From Bacillota bacterium (GTDB lineage: Bacteria > Bacillota > Clostridia > Acetivibrionales > JAEXSP01): DNA of 64,000 bases. The position numbers were made by a program, and so were the translations under genes. The notes under the pieces are model-generated. The model ran no database searches. It was not told the DNA's origin and saw only the letters and a list, made by a program, of their open reading frames with translations. The stretch lies in the NCBI GenBank assembly GCA_023453795.1, contig JAEXSP010000045.1:62001-126000 (forward strand), in the 5' to 3' direction. Shown here one piece after another: positions 41,308-51,205 of this stretch. How positions within the stretch are numbered: the stretch's first letter is position 1; every line of letters begins with the position of its first letter.

Positions 41308-42210
41308 ATGGAATTAGTGACAGTGGAAAGGGATGTGTGCGGGGGCTATAAGTATGAACTGTTTTGCAGCATGGATGAAAGTTTTGTCCCGGACAGGGGG
41401 TTAGGCTTCAGATTTCGCATAATACTTATAGAGAGCGGCACAGGAATTGTTAGAATCGGTAATCGGAGCGAGGCCTTATCTTCACCTGCAATATTGTGTA
41501 TTAACGAACAAGAAACTCCTTTACTTGAGAAAAGTCTGGATATTCATATGAAAGCAGTATATTTTGATCCTGTTATCATCAATAGCAGGTTTAATTATGA
41601 AAATATAAGACTTTGCCCTGAAGAATTTACTCAAACTGAGTTAAATGATCTTCAATGGCTCAGACCTTTTATTGAAAGGAATTTAACATTTACAGGAAAA
41701 TTAGATATTGGATATGTGGCAGCTCAACAGGTTTCAAAGCTAATTAATAGTATTAATATGGAATTGAACGGGCAAAAGGATAAGTATTGGCCGTGCAGGA
41801 GCAGATCATATCTATTGGAACTTCTGTTTTTGCTAGAAAGGGCTTTCAATGAGACTGGAGCTGTTGATGAGTCTATTCTTATAAATACATCAAAAGAGAT
41901 TAATGAAATAATTCTTTATTTGCATATTCATTATATGGAGAAGATAACAATCGGAGAGCTTACAAAAAAATATCATATGAACAGGACGACGCTTTGTCAG
42001 AAATTTCTAAAGGAGACAGGCATGACGATAATGTCATATCTTATTAAGGTAAGAATCAGCCTGTCTGCTTTAATGCTAAAAGATACCTCCATTCCGATAT
42101 CTGAAATCATGGACAGAGTCGCATTTAAAGATTATAGCCATTTTAACAGGATGTTCCGTAAGCATACAGGCATATCTCCCAAGATGTACAGGCAGAAATT
42201 CTACAATTAA
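41308..42210 (+). CDS. AraC family transcriptional regulator
   Basis: A 300-residue regulator. The N-terminal ~180 residues form a cupin-like sensing domain (RFRIILIESGTGIVRIGN). The C-terminal ~100 residues carry two HTHs: ITIGELTKKYHMNRTTLCQKFLK and ISEIMDRVAFKDYSHFNRMFRKHTGISP. The effector is unknown. GGAGG precedes the ATG, and a terminator follows at 42239. It is not adjacent to an obvious target operon, though the Asp-box lipoprotein gene is next. Confidence 0.88.
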   Translation: MELVTVERDVCGGYKYELFCSMDESFVPDRGLGFRFRIILIESGTGIVRIGNRSEALSSPAILCINEQETPLLEKSLDIHMKAVYFDPVIINSRFNYENIRLCPEEFTQTELNDLQWLRPFIERNLTFTGKLDIGYVAAQQVSKLINSINMELNGQKDKYWPCRSRSYLLELLFLLERAFNETGAVDESILINTSKEINEIILYLHIHYMEKITIGELTKKYHMNRTTLCQKFLKETGMTIMSYLIKVRISLSALMLKDTSIPISEIMDRVAFKDYSHFNRMFRKHTGISPKMYRQKFYN

Positions 42211-42238
42211 ACAGAAAACAAGTATATTACTAAAAATT

Positions 42239-42265
42239 GCGCTTAACTTAATAAGCGTTTTTTTT
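42239..42265 (+). terminator. Terminator after the AraC regulator gene
   Basis: CGCTT (42240-42244) pairs with AAGCG (42253-42257), followed by eight T. Confidence 0.7.
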
Positions 42266-42379
42266 ATTCAAAATAATAATTGAAGATTTACAAGATTTAT
42301 TTGAAGATCTGCAATTAAAATCTATCTGCCTGCGATATAGAATTAATTAAAAATTTACTATAGAAATGGGGATTTGCTA

Positions 42380-43483
42380 ATGAACAATAAACAACAAAAA
42401 TTTTCTTTAATTTTTTTAATGCTCCTATTAAGTTCTGCTTTTTTAATAGGATGCGGAAATCAGGATAAGTCCGCAGCGTCTTACGAAAACTCTATCATAT
42501 TACAGAATGTTGAACCAATTGCACAAGCAGCAATAGAAGATAAAACAGTACAATCTTCGGAAAACCATATTAAAATAGTAAAATTAACAAAGGTTACAAA
42601 TGAAGTAAACATAAAAAATAACATTGTTAAAAAAACGGAAACTAAAGTTCAAAGCAAGCCTAATGTCCAAAGTAAAAATAACAGCAGTGCAAGTAAAGGA
42701 TTATGGAAATCTATATATCAGAAGAATATAAGTTTCCCGTGTTGCCTTGTTGCTTTCTTAAGCGATAAATACGCTTTGGCTGTAGGGCCTGATGATGAAC
42801 TTCATTATTCAAATGACGGAGGTAAAACTTGGCCGCGCGCTAATTTTAGAGCTACGGAGCGTTTGGGTCTGGACATTATTAATGATAAATTATCATACAC
42901 ATCGGGTCTGTATAATCTTGTAATGAAAACAACTGATGGCGGAAAAAACTGGACAGAGCTTCCTCAAAGTAATATAGTAGGAAAGTTTCTCAGTTTTGTT
43001 AATCAAAATACGGGCTTTATGGCTTCGTCTTTTGAGCTGGAAAAGACAAAAGATGGTGCGAAGACTTGGACGAAGCTTAAGGTGCCGGACGGAATGGGCG
43101 AAATAAGTACAATATCGTTTACTAGCGAAAATCAGGGTTATCTTCTGGATTGTAATGGATACCTTTATAAAACTAACGATGGCTGCAAAACATGGACTAA
43201 GAGTAAAATTTTTAGCAATAATACCATCCTTACGGGAAATAAGAACCAAACAGCCGCCCTTGGTTTTTCTGATAAGTTGCATGGTATTGCAATCTGTTGT
43301 ATGGAAAGCGGTAAGACTTTAGCATATATTACTTCAGATGGGGGAAAGACATGGAAGCAGGAAAAACTTCCGGAAAATATTAAATCTGATTTTGGATTTA
43401 CAATTTATTTGTCCAGGGACAAAAAAACATTCACATTCTTAGATATGGTATCTGGAGATGTGTTTGCATTAAAACACAATTAA
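42380..43483 (+). CDS. Lipoprotein with Asp-box (BNR/YCF48-like) beta-propeller
   Basis: A 367-residue lipoprotein with lipobox AFLIGC. A Lys/Asn/Ser-rich linker reaches to ~110, and then a beta-propeller with five Asp-box repeats follows: SNDGGKTW, TTDGGKNW, TKDGAKTW, TNDGCKTW and TSDGGKTW, spaced about 45-60 residues. This resembles YCF48/HCF136-like and sialidase/sortilin propellers, which here are likely for binding rather than catalysis. The ATG at 42380 is preferred (GGGGA about seven bases upstream). It probably acts at the outer face of the membrane; ligand unknown. Confidence 0.8.
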   Translation: MNNKQQKFSLIFLMLLLSSAFLIGCGNQDKSAASYENSIILQNVEPIAQAAIEDKTVQSSENHIKIVKLTKVTNEVNIKNNIVKKTETKVQSKPNVQSKNNSSASKGLWKSIYQKNISFPCCLVAFLSDKYALAVGPDDELHYSNDGGKTWPRANFRATERLGLDIINDKLSYTSGLYNLVMKTTDGGKNWTELPQSNIVGKFLSFVNQNTGFMASSFELEKTKDGAKTWTKLKVPDGMGEISTISFTSENQGYLLDCNGYLYKTNDGCKTWTKSKIFSNNTILTGNKNQTAALGFSDKLHGIAICCMESGKTLAYITSDGGKTWKQEKLPENIKSDFGFTIYLSRDKKTFTFLDMVSGDVFALKHN

Positions 43484-43524
43484 CACCTTTAAGTAGAATA
43501 AGGTATCGGTTAATTGGGGGGAGA

Positions 43525-43577
43525 AAGTGCACCTTAAATGTTAGAACAAAATCTAATATTTTGAGGTGTACTTTTTG
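43525..43577 (+). terminator. Terminator after the Asp-box lipoprotein gene
   Basis: AAGTGCACCTTAAA (43525-43538) pairs with TTTTGAGGTGTACTT (43559-43573) across a 20-base loop and is followed by TTTTTGTT overlapping the arm. Confidence 0.7.
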
Positions 43578-43773
43578 TTGCGAAAATATTTTGCATGTAA
43601 TGGCACCCTATACCCAAAGTGTAAATACTTTTGAATAATGGTTGAAAATACTTTTAAACTAAAATAAAATATATGATGAAAAGAGCAGTTTAATATTTTC
43701 TAAATCGATAGTTGTCAAAGAAAACATGGATTAATATACAATATTATTGATAATAATAATATTATGGATAAGT

Positions 43774-43819
43774 AAAGGAGAAAAACAGCTGAAAAATTTC
43801 TAGCTGTTTAGTTTTTATT
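43774..43819 (+). promoter_or_regulatory. rnr translation-initiation region with hairpin between ribosome site and start codon
   Basis: AAAGGAG (43774-43780) is 39 bases from the rnr ATG, too far for normal initiation. Between them AAACAGCT (43783-43790) pairs perfectly with AGCTGTTT (43802-43809). Folding that hairpin brings the site to about 12 bases from the ATG. No other ribosome site precedes the start. The stretch 43578-43773 is A/T-rich with no gene seen. Confidence 0.55.
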
Positions 43820-46084
43820 ATGAGAGAAGAAAGAAAAGAGAAAATAGTTTCCTTCATGAAAGAAGATGCATATAAACCGCTGCTTTTTAAAGAACTGGTT
43901 ACGGTTCTTGCGGTGCCTGAAGCGGATATTGGGGAATTTATCAGTGTTATTGAAGAACTCGAAAATGAAGGAAGAATCTTTAAAACACACAGGGACAGAT
44001 ATGGCGTTCCCGAAAGAATGAGTCTTATAGTCGGAAGGCTTCAGGGAAATGAGAGAGGCTTTGGTTTTGTTGTTCCGGATGCCGAGGATGCCGGAGATAT
44101 ATTTATATCAGCCGACTCTCTTAACGGTGCTATGCATGATGACAGGGTAGTTGCAAGAATTAATAAAAAGGTGTCCGGGGATAAAAGATCCGAGGGCGAA
44201 GTCATAAGAATACTTAAAAGGGCAAACAGCATGATAGTCGGCACATTTGAGCACAGCCGCTATTTCGGGTTTGTTGTGCCTGACAATAAAAGAATCTCAG
44301 GGGACATATTTATACCGAAGGATGAGTTTATGAATGCAAAACCGGGCCAGAAGGTTGTAGCTGAGATTGTTAAATGGCCTGAAAAGAGAAGGAATGCAGA
44401 AGGCAGGATAGTTGAAATCATTGGTGACAAGGGTGAGCCCGGCGCAGATATTTTGTCTGTTATGAAATCCCATAACCTTATTGAGAACTTTGACGAGGAT
44501 GTTATTCAGCAGGCAGAAGCCATAAGTGACAGCGTGACTGAGGACATGCTCAAAGGGCGCCGTGACTTAAGGAAACTGAGGATGGTAACCATAGATGGCG
44601 AGGACGCTAAGGATCTTGATGATGCGGTTTCTATAGAGAAGCTTCCGGGGGACAATTACAGGCTTGGTGTTCACATAGCTGATGTAAGCCATTATGTCAG
44701 GGAAAATTCGCCTCTTGACAAGGAAGCCTTGAAAAGGGGAACCAGCGTCTATCTTGTGGATCGGGTTATACCTATGCTTCCGCGAAAGCTTTCGAACGGA
44801 ATATGTAGCCTCAATCCCAAGGTGGACAGGCTTGCATTTACTGTCATGATGGATATAGATCAGACAGGAAGAGTTCTGAACCACGAGATATTCGAAAGCG
44901 TCCTGAATATAGATGAAAGAATGACTTATAAAAATGTATATAAGATACTTGAAGAAAAGGATGAAGAGCTTTGCAAAAGGTATGATTACCTTCTTGATGA
45001 TTTTGAAACAATGAAGGAGCTTGCATTGATACTCAGAAAGAAAAGGTTTTCAAGAGGTGCAATAGATTTTGACTTCGAGGAAGCAAAGATTATACTGGAT
45101 GAAAAGGGGAAACCCGTAGAAGTTAAAAGGTATGAAATAACTATTGCCAATAAGATAATTGAAGAGTTCATGCTTGCATGCAATGAGACTGTGGCGGAGC
45201 ATTTTTTCTGGGCAGGCGTACCCTTTGTTTACAGGATTCACGAAGATCCGGATAGTGATAAAATTGAGTCATTGGCCGAATTTGTATACAACCTTGGCTA
45301 TACGTTAAAGGGGATTAACAAGATACATCCCCGTGCGCTGCAAGACCTTCTCAACAAGGTAAAAGGGAAAAAAGAAGAAAGAATAATAAGCACTGTCATG
45401 CTGCGATCACTGCAAAAGGCAAGATACAGCAACAATAACAGCGGCCACTTCGGACTAGCTGCAAAGTATTACTGCCATTTTACATCCCCTATAAGAAGAT
45501 ATCCTGATCTGATAATACACAGGTTAATGAAAGAAAGCTTGAAGGGATTCATGAATGAGCAGAGGGAAGAACAACTGAACGATAATTTGCCTGAAATTGC
45601 CCGTATGTGCTCGGAAAGGGAACGTGCAGCTGAAGAGGCTGAGAGGGAAACGGAAGACCTTAAGAAAACTGAATTTATGAAAGAGCATGAAGGTGAAGAA
45701 TTTGTAGGAATAATTTCAGGGGTAACTTCTTTCGGTATGTTTGTAGAGCTTGACAATACAATCGAAGGTCTTGTACGAATGAGCAGCATGGAAGACGATT
45801 ATTACATTTACAATGAGAAGCAGTACTGTCTTGTAGGCGAAAGAACGCGAAAAACATACAGAATCGGGGATTCGGTAAGAGTTATGCTCTCAAAGGCTGA
45901 TATTGCAAGCAGGAGGATAGAATTTATTCTTTTAGCGAAAGAAGAGGAAAAGAGCGATTGCGCAGAGCAGGCAGCCCAACCTTCAATAAATGCTTTGAAA
46001 GTCGAGAAAAGAAAGTGGAAAAAGGGCATAGATGAAAAGGTTAAAAGAAATATAACAGGTAAAAAGAAGAGAAAAAAACACTAA
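43820..46084 (+). CDS. rnr: Ribonuclease R
   Basis: A 754-residue 3'-5' exoribonuclease of the RNase II/R family. Domains in order: N-terminal winged helix (~1-60), two cold-shock domains (~70-220, GFGFVVPDAEDAGDIFI and YFGFVVPDNKRISGDIFI), RNB catalytic domain with TIDGEDAKDLDDAVS (~255-270) and FTSPIRRYPDLIIHRL, S1 domain (FVGIISGVTSFGMFVELDN, ~640) and a strongly basic tail (KKKRKKH). Full length. smpB and ssrA, often next in Firmicutes, are not present; a DUF523 gene follows 18 bases later. Confidence 0.96.
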   Translation: MREERKEKIVSFMKEDAYKPLLFKELVTVLAVPEADIGEFISVIEELENEGRIFKTHRDRYGVPERMSLIVGRLQGNERGFGFVVPDAEDAGDIFISADSLNGAMHDDRVVARINKKVSGDKRSEGEVIRILKRANSMIVGTFEHSRYFGFVVPDNKRISGDIFIPKDEFMNAKPGQKVVAEIVKWPEKRRNAEGRIVEIIGDKGEPGADILSVMKSHNLIENFDEDVIQQAEAISDSVTEDMLKGRRDLRKLRMVTIDGEDAKDLDDAVSIEKLPGDNYRLGVHIADVSHYVRENSPLDKEALKRGTSVYLVDRVIPMLPRKLSNGICSLNPKVDRLAFTVMMDIDQTGRVLNHEIFESVLNIDERMTYKNVYKILEEKDEELCKRYDYLLDDFETMKELALILRKKRFSRGAIDFDFEEAKIILDEKGKPVEVKRYEITIANKIIEEFMLACNETVAEHFFWAGVPFVYRIHEDPDSDKIESLAEFVYNLGYTLKGINKIHPRALQDLLNKVKGKKEERIISTVMLRSLQKARYSNNNSGHFGLAAKYYCHFTSPIRRYPDLIIHRLMKESLKGFMNEQREEQLNDNLPEIARMCSERERAAEEAERETEDLKKTEFMKEHEGEEFVGIISGVTSFGMFVELDNTIEGLVRMSSMEDDYYIYNEKQYCLVGERTRKTYRIGDSVRVMLSKADIASRRIEFILLAKEEEKSDCAEQAAQPSINALKVEKRKWKKGIDEKVKRNITGKKKRKKH

Positions 46085-46102
46085 ACATGGAGGTCACTTA
46101 AT

Positions 46103-46546
46103 ATGAAATTGGTCAGTGCCTGTCTTGCGGGCTTAAAATGCAAGTACAGCGGTAGTGACAGCAGAAATGAATGTGCAGTGAAAATGGTAATGGAGGGAAA
46201 AGCGATCCCTGTGTGCCCGGAACAGCTTGGCGGGTGCGGTACCCCAAGGGAGCAGTCGGAAATTCTTGGCGGAACGGGAGCTGACGTACTTGATGGGGCA
46301 TGCTGTGTTATAGGAAAAAACGGTAAAGCTTATACAGAGGAATTTATTAAAGGGGCAAAAGAGGTGCTCTATATTGCAAAACTTGTAAATGCCGATAGCG
46401 CAATACTGAAGGCGAGAAGTCCTTCCTGCGGGAGCGGACAAATATATGACGGTACTTTTTCCGGAAAATTGCGGGAGGGAAATGGTGTAACTGCTGAGCT
46501 TTTAATTAGAAACCAAATAAGAGTCATCTCGGAAGAGGATATATGA
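46103..46546 (+). CDS. DUF523 family protein
   Basis: A 147-residue cysteine-rich protein of the DUF523 family, function not established. Conserved blocks are SACLAGLKCKYSG, VCPEQLGGCGTPR, and KARSPSCGSGQIYDG; the Cys residues suggest a metal or iron-sulfur site, or a thiol chemistry role. GGAGG lies before ATG 46103, and it is likely co-transcribed with rnr. Confidence 0.87.
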   Translation: MKLVSACLAGLKCKYSGSDSRNECAVKMVMEGKAIPVCPEQLGGCGTPREQSEILGGTGADVLDGACCVIGKNGKAYTEEFIKGAKEVLYIAKLVNADSAILKARSPSCGSGQIYDGTFSGKLREGNGVTAELLIRNQIRVISEEDI

Positions 46547-46693
46547 TAATCCTCAATAAGCTTTTGCTTAAGTGTCGTGTAGATACAAAGAACGGTTTCA
46601 TATAATGCATAATTTAAAGTTAACAAAACTTGTAAATATTATGTTATAATTAAAGAAATATATGGAAGAAATCTTGAATTGTGGGGTATTTAT

Positions 46694-47719
46694 ATGAATT
46701 TTGCTAGAAAAATTTTAATTATGGCTATCATATTTAATACTTTGGCTCTATCTGCAGCATGCGATATAAATACACGTAATAATCAAGAACGCCAAACTTC
46801 TGCAACCAATTCCAATAGCTTACAACATGAGAACAAAAGGGATCTGATCTTGGGATTTTCACAGATTGGAGACGAAAGTGAATGGAGATCTGCAAACACT
46901 CAATCGATAAAAACAGCCGCAAAAGACGCCGGAATAGAGCTAATATTCTCAGACGCCTATCAACAGCAGCAAAATCAAATCGATGCAATAAGATCATTTA
47001 TTAATCAGAGGGTAGATGTAATTGCTTTTTCACCTATCGTGGAAACAGGGTGGGATGAGGTGTTGAATGAAGCTAAGGATGCAGGCATACCTGTCTTTAT
47101 TACCGATAGGAAAATCCAAACAAATGATGAATCATTATATGTTACATGTATCGGCGCTGATTTTGAGGAAGAGGGAAGAAAGGCCGGTAATTGGCTTGTT
47201 AATAAACTGAAAAATTTTAAAAGGACAATAAACATCTTTGAACTTGAAGGAACCAGCGGCTCTACTCCGATGCTTGGCCGTAAAGAAGGTTTCGATCAGG
47301 TAATAAGTAAATATCCGGGTTTGAAAATAGTCGGTTCTGCAGACGGAGAGTTTCTGCGTTCCAAAGGCAAGGAAATCATAGAATCTGTTCTTAAATCCAA
47401 AAAGTACAAAATAGATGTCCTGTTTTCGCATAATGACGACATGGCTCTTGGTGCTATAAGGGCTTTTGAGGAATATGGAATAAAGCCCGGAAAAGACGTA
47501 ATAATTATTTCGGTTGATGCGGTTAGAGAGGCTTTTGATGCTATGATAGCCGGTAAATTGAATTGTACAGTAGAATGCAATCCTCTGCTTGGTTCTCAGT
47601 TGATGAATACAATTATTGCATATTTTAACGGAATACCTATTCCAAAGAGGACGATTATTCAGGAAGGGATATTTACCCAGGAAAATGCCAAGACTGAGAT
47701 TTCAGGCCGCAAATATTGA
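46694..47719 (+). CDS. Sugar-binding lipoprotein of the periplasmic-binding-protein I type, partner of a two-component system
   Basis: A 341-residue lipoprotein (Cys in LSAACD) with the type I sugar-binding fold seen in YtfQ/RbsB proteins: LGFSQIGDESEWRSANTQSI, FINQRVDVIAFSPIVETGWDEVL, GIPVFITDRKI, HNDDMALGAIRAFEEYG and CNPLLG. It resembles the importer's own binding protein at 51206 along the whole length. It is followed directly by a histidine kinase and response regulator but no permease, which suggests a sensing role: sugar-loaded protein touching the kinase. ATG at 46694 is chosen as the start of a normal signal peptide. Confidence 0.87.
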   Translation: MNFARKILIMAIIFNTLALSAACDINTRNNQERQTSATNSNSLQHENKRDLILGFSQIGDESEWRSANTQSIKTAAKDAGIELIFSDAYQQQQNQIDAIRSFINQRVDVIAFSPIVETGWDEVLNEAKDAGIPVFITDRKIQTNDESLYVTCIGADFEEEGRKAGNWLVNKLKNFKRTINIFELEGTSGSTPMLGRKEGFDQVISKYPGLKIVGSADGEFLRSKGKEIIESVLKSKKYKIDVLFSHNDDMALGAIRAFEEYGIKPGKDVIIISVDAVREAFDAMIAGKLNCTVECNPLLGSQLMNTIIAYFNGIPIPKRTIIQEGIFTQENAKTEISGRKY

Positions 47720-47760
47720 TTTGCTTTAAACTTTTATTTTTATATTAAAGGGTGTCTATT

Positions 47761-49266
47761 ATGAAGCCACACATCATTCCCCTGTTGAAAAAAAAACTTA
47801 ACATAGTAGGTTTCAGAATTAATTTGTCATTACGAAGCAAGATTATTATTTCGTTCTCAGTTATAATTTTTTTGATTTTTGGACTTAATATAATGCTTCT
47901 GTTAAGTTCGCTTAAGTATAATGAGCAGTATGACAGAATAGTTACAAACATAACAAATGCAAACAGCATAAATGGAATAGTCCAGGATAATATTAATTCG
48001 GAAATGTGGAGAATAGTTGCGGGGAAAATCAGATTTGAGGAAGGAAAACAATTTGAAATTATTAATAAAGTAAATGATAACATATGGAAAATCATGGATA
48101 ACGTTAGTTCTGATGACAACAGAACTAAATTATTTATAACGCTCAGGACAATGACTTCCTTAGAACATTATGTAAATGTAATAGGACAGCAGATAAAAGA
48201 TAAAAAGCCTGTTCAGGAAAATGAAAAGGTATTGGATAAAATAAGGGATATTTCTTCACTTGTTGAAAGTGAGATTCAGGAATTTATGCTTTACGAAGTC
48301 CGGGGATGTGCACAGGTCAAGGAGAAAATAGAAGAAAATGTAAATCAATGGGTAGTGACAAATCTTTTAGTCCTTGGTTTTGCATTTGTCTTTTCGCTTT
48401 TAGCCGGATGGATCATATCCGGAAGTATAACAAAACCCATAAAGGAACTGAGAAAAATGACCGTTACGGTAGCGGAAGGAAATCTGGATGTAAGAATAAT
48501 AAATCAAAATGTAGATGAAGTGGCGGCACTTGGCGATAGCTTTAATATAATGATTCAGAAATTGAAAGAACTCATCGAAAAGAGCAAGCTTGAGCAGGAG
48601 AATTTGAAAAAGTTTGAGCTGAAGGCGCTTCAAGCTCAAATAAATCCACACTTTTTATATAATACGCTTGATACGATTGTATGGATGGCGGAGGCGAATA
48701 AAAGCGAACAGGTAATTGAAATTGTCAAAGCATTTTCGAGTTTTTTCAGAATTACTTTAAGCAAGGGCAAGGACTGGATACCCGTTCGAAATGAAATAGA
48801 ACATATAAGAAGCTATCTTACCATACAAAAGATCCGTTACAGGGATATATTGGATTTCTCAATTGACGCTGATGAAAATATAATGGATTGCAGCGTACTT
48901 AAGCTTACATTGCAGCCTATTGTTGAGAATGCATTATACCATGGAATTAAAAACAAGAGGGGGCTCGGAAATATAAAAGTAACGGGACGAAGAACAGAGA
49001 ATTCCAATCTGATTTTTCAAGTAGAGGATAACGGAATCGGAATAGAACAGAATAAATTGTCGGAGATTCAAAGAGAACTGGAAAATGCCGATGATTTAAT
49101 TATAAACGACAGCGGCTTCGGATTGTACAATGTGCAAAAAAGAATTAAATTATATTATGGCAAACAGTATGGCTTGAAAATGGAAAGCGAGCATTTGAAG
49201 TGGACTAAGGTAACAATCACAATACCTATAAGGAGTGAAATAAGTGTACAAAGTATTCCTTGTTGA
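47761..49266 (+). CDS. YesM-type sensor histidine kinase of the pentose module
   Basis: A 501-residue membrane kinase. Two membrane helices (~28-50 and ~199-221) flank an extracellular helical sensor of about 145 residues. A HAMP domain (SITKPIKELRKMTVTVAEGNLDV) follows, then QINPHFLYNTLDTIVWM with the phospho-His, LQPIVENALYHGIKNKRG, DNGIGIE and GFGLYNVQKRIKLYYG. ATG 47761 follows GGGTG. The stop overlaps the response regulator by 23 bases, so the pair is coupled. Likely receives input from the binding lipoprotein at 46694. Confidence 0.92.
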   Translation: MKPHIIPLLKKKLNIVGFRINLSLRSKIIISFSVIIFLIFGLNIMLLLSSLKYNEQYDRIVTNITNANSINGIVQDNINSEMWRIVAGKIRFEEGKQFEIINKVNDNIWKIMDNVSSDDNRTKLFITLRTMTSLEHYVNVIGQQIKDKKPVQENEKVLDKIRDISSLVESEIQEFMLYEVRGCAQVKEKIEENVNQWVVTNLLVLGFAFVFSLLAGWIISGSITKPIKELRKMTVTVAEGNLDVRIINQNVDEVAALGDSFNIMIQKLKELIEKSKLEQENLKKFELKALQAQINPHFLYNTLDTIVWMAEANKSEQVIEIVKAFSSFFRITLSKGKDWIPVRNEIEHIRSYLTIQKIRYRDILDFSIDADENIMDCSVLKLTLQPIVENALYHGIKNKRGLGNIKVTGRRTENSNLIFQVEDNGIGIEQNKLSEIQRELENADDLIINDSGFGLYNVQKRIKLYYGKQYGLKMESEHLKWTKVTITIPIRSEISVQSIPC

Positions 49267-50839
49267 GGATGAAATCGTAGTAAGAGAAGGAATAAGGAAC
49301 AGTCTGAATTGGGACTCTACAGGCTTTCAGTTATCAGGCGAAGCTGCTGATGGTGAAATGGCTATCCCTTTGATACAGGAAATAAAACCGGATATTCTTG
49401 TAACGGATATAGAGATGCCATTTATGAATGGACTTCAATTAAGCTGGTATGTAAAAAAGAACATGCCATGGGTAAAAATAATCATACTTAGCGGACATGA
49501 TGAATTCAACTATGCAAGGGAAGCATTATCCATAGGTGTAACGGATTATCTTCTTAAACCAATCAGCTCTTCAGAACTGATAACGGTTTTTAATAAGCTT
49601 GCCATGGAGATTGAGGAAGAAAGAAAAGAAGTTAAGGATCTCGAGAAGCTCAAAGTCCAGTTGGATGAAAACCGGGTTCTTTTCAAAGAAAAATTTCTTA
49701 ATGAACTATCTTTGGGATTGGTGTCATCTGTTGACGCGGTTGAAAAAGCGGCACATTTTGACCTGAATATAATTTCGAGATTTTACCTTGTTGAAATCAT
49801 TGAAATTGAGCTGGGCTCGGAAACGGGCTCGAATGATGAGTATTCAGAATACGTTAAGGTTGATGCAATTATTGCAAACATATTGATCAATAACAACGAT
49901 GTAATAAAATTTAAAAGAAGTATTGAAGAAATTGTTCTATTATTTAAGGGTGATTCGGCAGAAGGCTTGGAGGAATCAGCATACAGCCTTGCACAATCAA
50001 TTAAGTATGAAATAGAAAGAAGCACATGCAGCCTGGTTTCAATAGGCATAGGCAGTGTGGCTGAAAGGATAAACGGTATTGCCAAATCCTTCAAGGATGC
50101 AGAAATGGCTAAAAATTACAGATACATATTTGGTAAAAATAAAATAATTGGGATCAGGGACGTAAAGGAAGACGGGTTCGATAAAATCAAGCTTCTGCAA
50201 CTAAAGAAAAACAGTATGTTCGATTATCTGAAAAGTGGGACGAAAACAGGTTTCGATGCCTTTTTTGATGATTATTTCAGCAGAGTTGATAAAAACGGTA
50301 TCAAATCCACAATGTATTTATACTACATCTATATGGATGTGATTCTGGATATCGCAAGATTTGTAGAGGAACTCGGAGGCAGTCTGGAATCGATTGCACC
50401 TGAAATTGCAGATGTAGAAGGCTTGATCTACAAGCTTGAATCAAAGGAACAGTTTGGAATCATCATCAAGGAAGCAGTTTCTAAAGTGCTTGATTACCGT
50501 GATAAGAAAATTATCAATAAGTATGAGAGTATCATATCAAAAGCAAGAACCTATATAGATTCGAATTATTCAGATCCAAACCTATCACTGAATACAATTT
50601 CAAAAATTGTAAATGTCAGTCCGAGCCACTTCAGTACAATTTTCAGTCAGGAGACCGGAGAGACCTTTATTGAATATCTGACAAAGGTAAGAATGAAGAA
50701 AGCAATGGAGCTTTTAAGGTCGACTACAATGAAGTCTTCTGAGATTGCCTATAATATTGGGTATAGCGATCCGCACTACTTCAGTTATTTGTTTAAAAAA
50801 ACTACCGGATTTACGCCCAAGGAATTCAGGAATGAATAA
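49244..50839 (+). CDS. YesN-type response regulator with AraC DNA-binding domain, pentose module
   Basis: A 531-residue regulator. The receiver domain has LVEDEIVVREGIR, the phospho-acceptor in DILVTDIEMPFMNG (~55), SGHDEFNYA and LLKPISSSE. A middle region of the YesN type and a C-terminal AraC domain (LNTISKIVNVSPSHFSTIFSQETG; SSEIAYNIGYSDPHYFSYLFKKTTGFTP) follow. It starts at GTG 49244 behind AAGGAG, inside the 3' end of the kinase gene. It is the best candidate activator of the importer promoter downstream at 50840-51205. Confidence 0.93.
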   Translation: MYKVFLVEDEIVVREGIRNSLNWDSTGFQLSGEAADGEMAIPLIQEIKPDILVTDIEMPFMNGLQLSWYVKKNMPWVKIIILSGHDEFNYAREALSIGVTDYLLKPISSSELITVFNKLAMEIEEERKEVKDLEKLKVQLDENRVLFKEKFLNELSLGLVSSVDAVEKAAHFDLNIISRFYLVEIIEIELGSETGSNDEYSEYVKVDAIIANILINNNDVIKFKRSIEEIVLLFKGDSAEGLEESAYSLAQSIKYEIERSTCSLVSIGIGSVAERINGIAKSFKDAEMAKNYRYIFGKNKIIGIRDVKEDGFDKIKLLQLKKNSMFDYLKSGTKTGFDAFFDDYFSRVDKNGIKSTMYLYYIYMDVILDIARFVEELGGSLESIAPEIADVEGLIYKLESKEQFGIIIKEAVSKVLDYRDKKIINKYESIISKARTYIDSNYSDPNLSLNTISKIVNVSPSHFSTIFSQETGETFIEYLTKVRMKKAMELLRSTTMKSSEIAYNIGYSDPHYFSYLFKKTTGFTPKEFRNE

Positions 50840-51205
50840 AATTTTATATTTTAACTATATAAAATAATTAAATATCTTATACAGAATCTGCACTCCAGGG
50901 ACTGATTGCAGAAACATGTCCTTTTCAAAAAAAATCACACTAAATTCATAAAATAATCAACTTTAGTTTGCAGGGTAAAAAAAGAAAAAATTATATTGTG
51001 ATTATTCAAACAAAAATTCAACCGATTTTGTAAAAATAGATACCTTTGTTGTTTAGTGCTTGGATAACAATAAAAGAAAAAAGTCTACTACTTTCAAAAT
51101 TTAATGTATTGTTGCCCCTTTAACACGAATATATAATTAAAAAGTAAATAAATAATTCCTGAAATTAGTAATTCCAGGGAGAAAACAAAACTTAGGAGGG
51201 TCAAC
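50840..51205 (+). other. 366-base promoter region of the sugar importer, no gene seen
   Basis: A/T-rich interval with no credible gene. A hairpin (CCTGAAATT 51158-51166 with AATTCCAGG 51170-51178, one mismatch) lies just before the AGGAGGG of the binding-protein gene and may protect the message. I found no confident sigma-A hexamers or CcpA-type palindrome by eye. This is the expected operator region for the response regulator at 49244. Confidence 0.5.
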
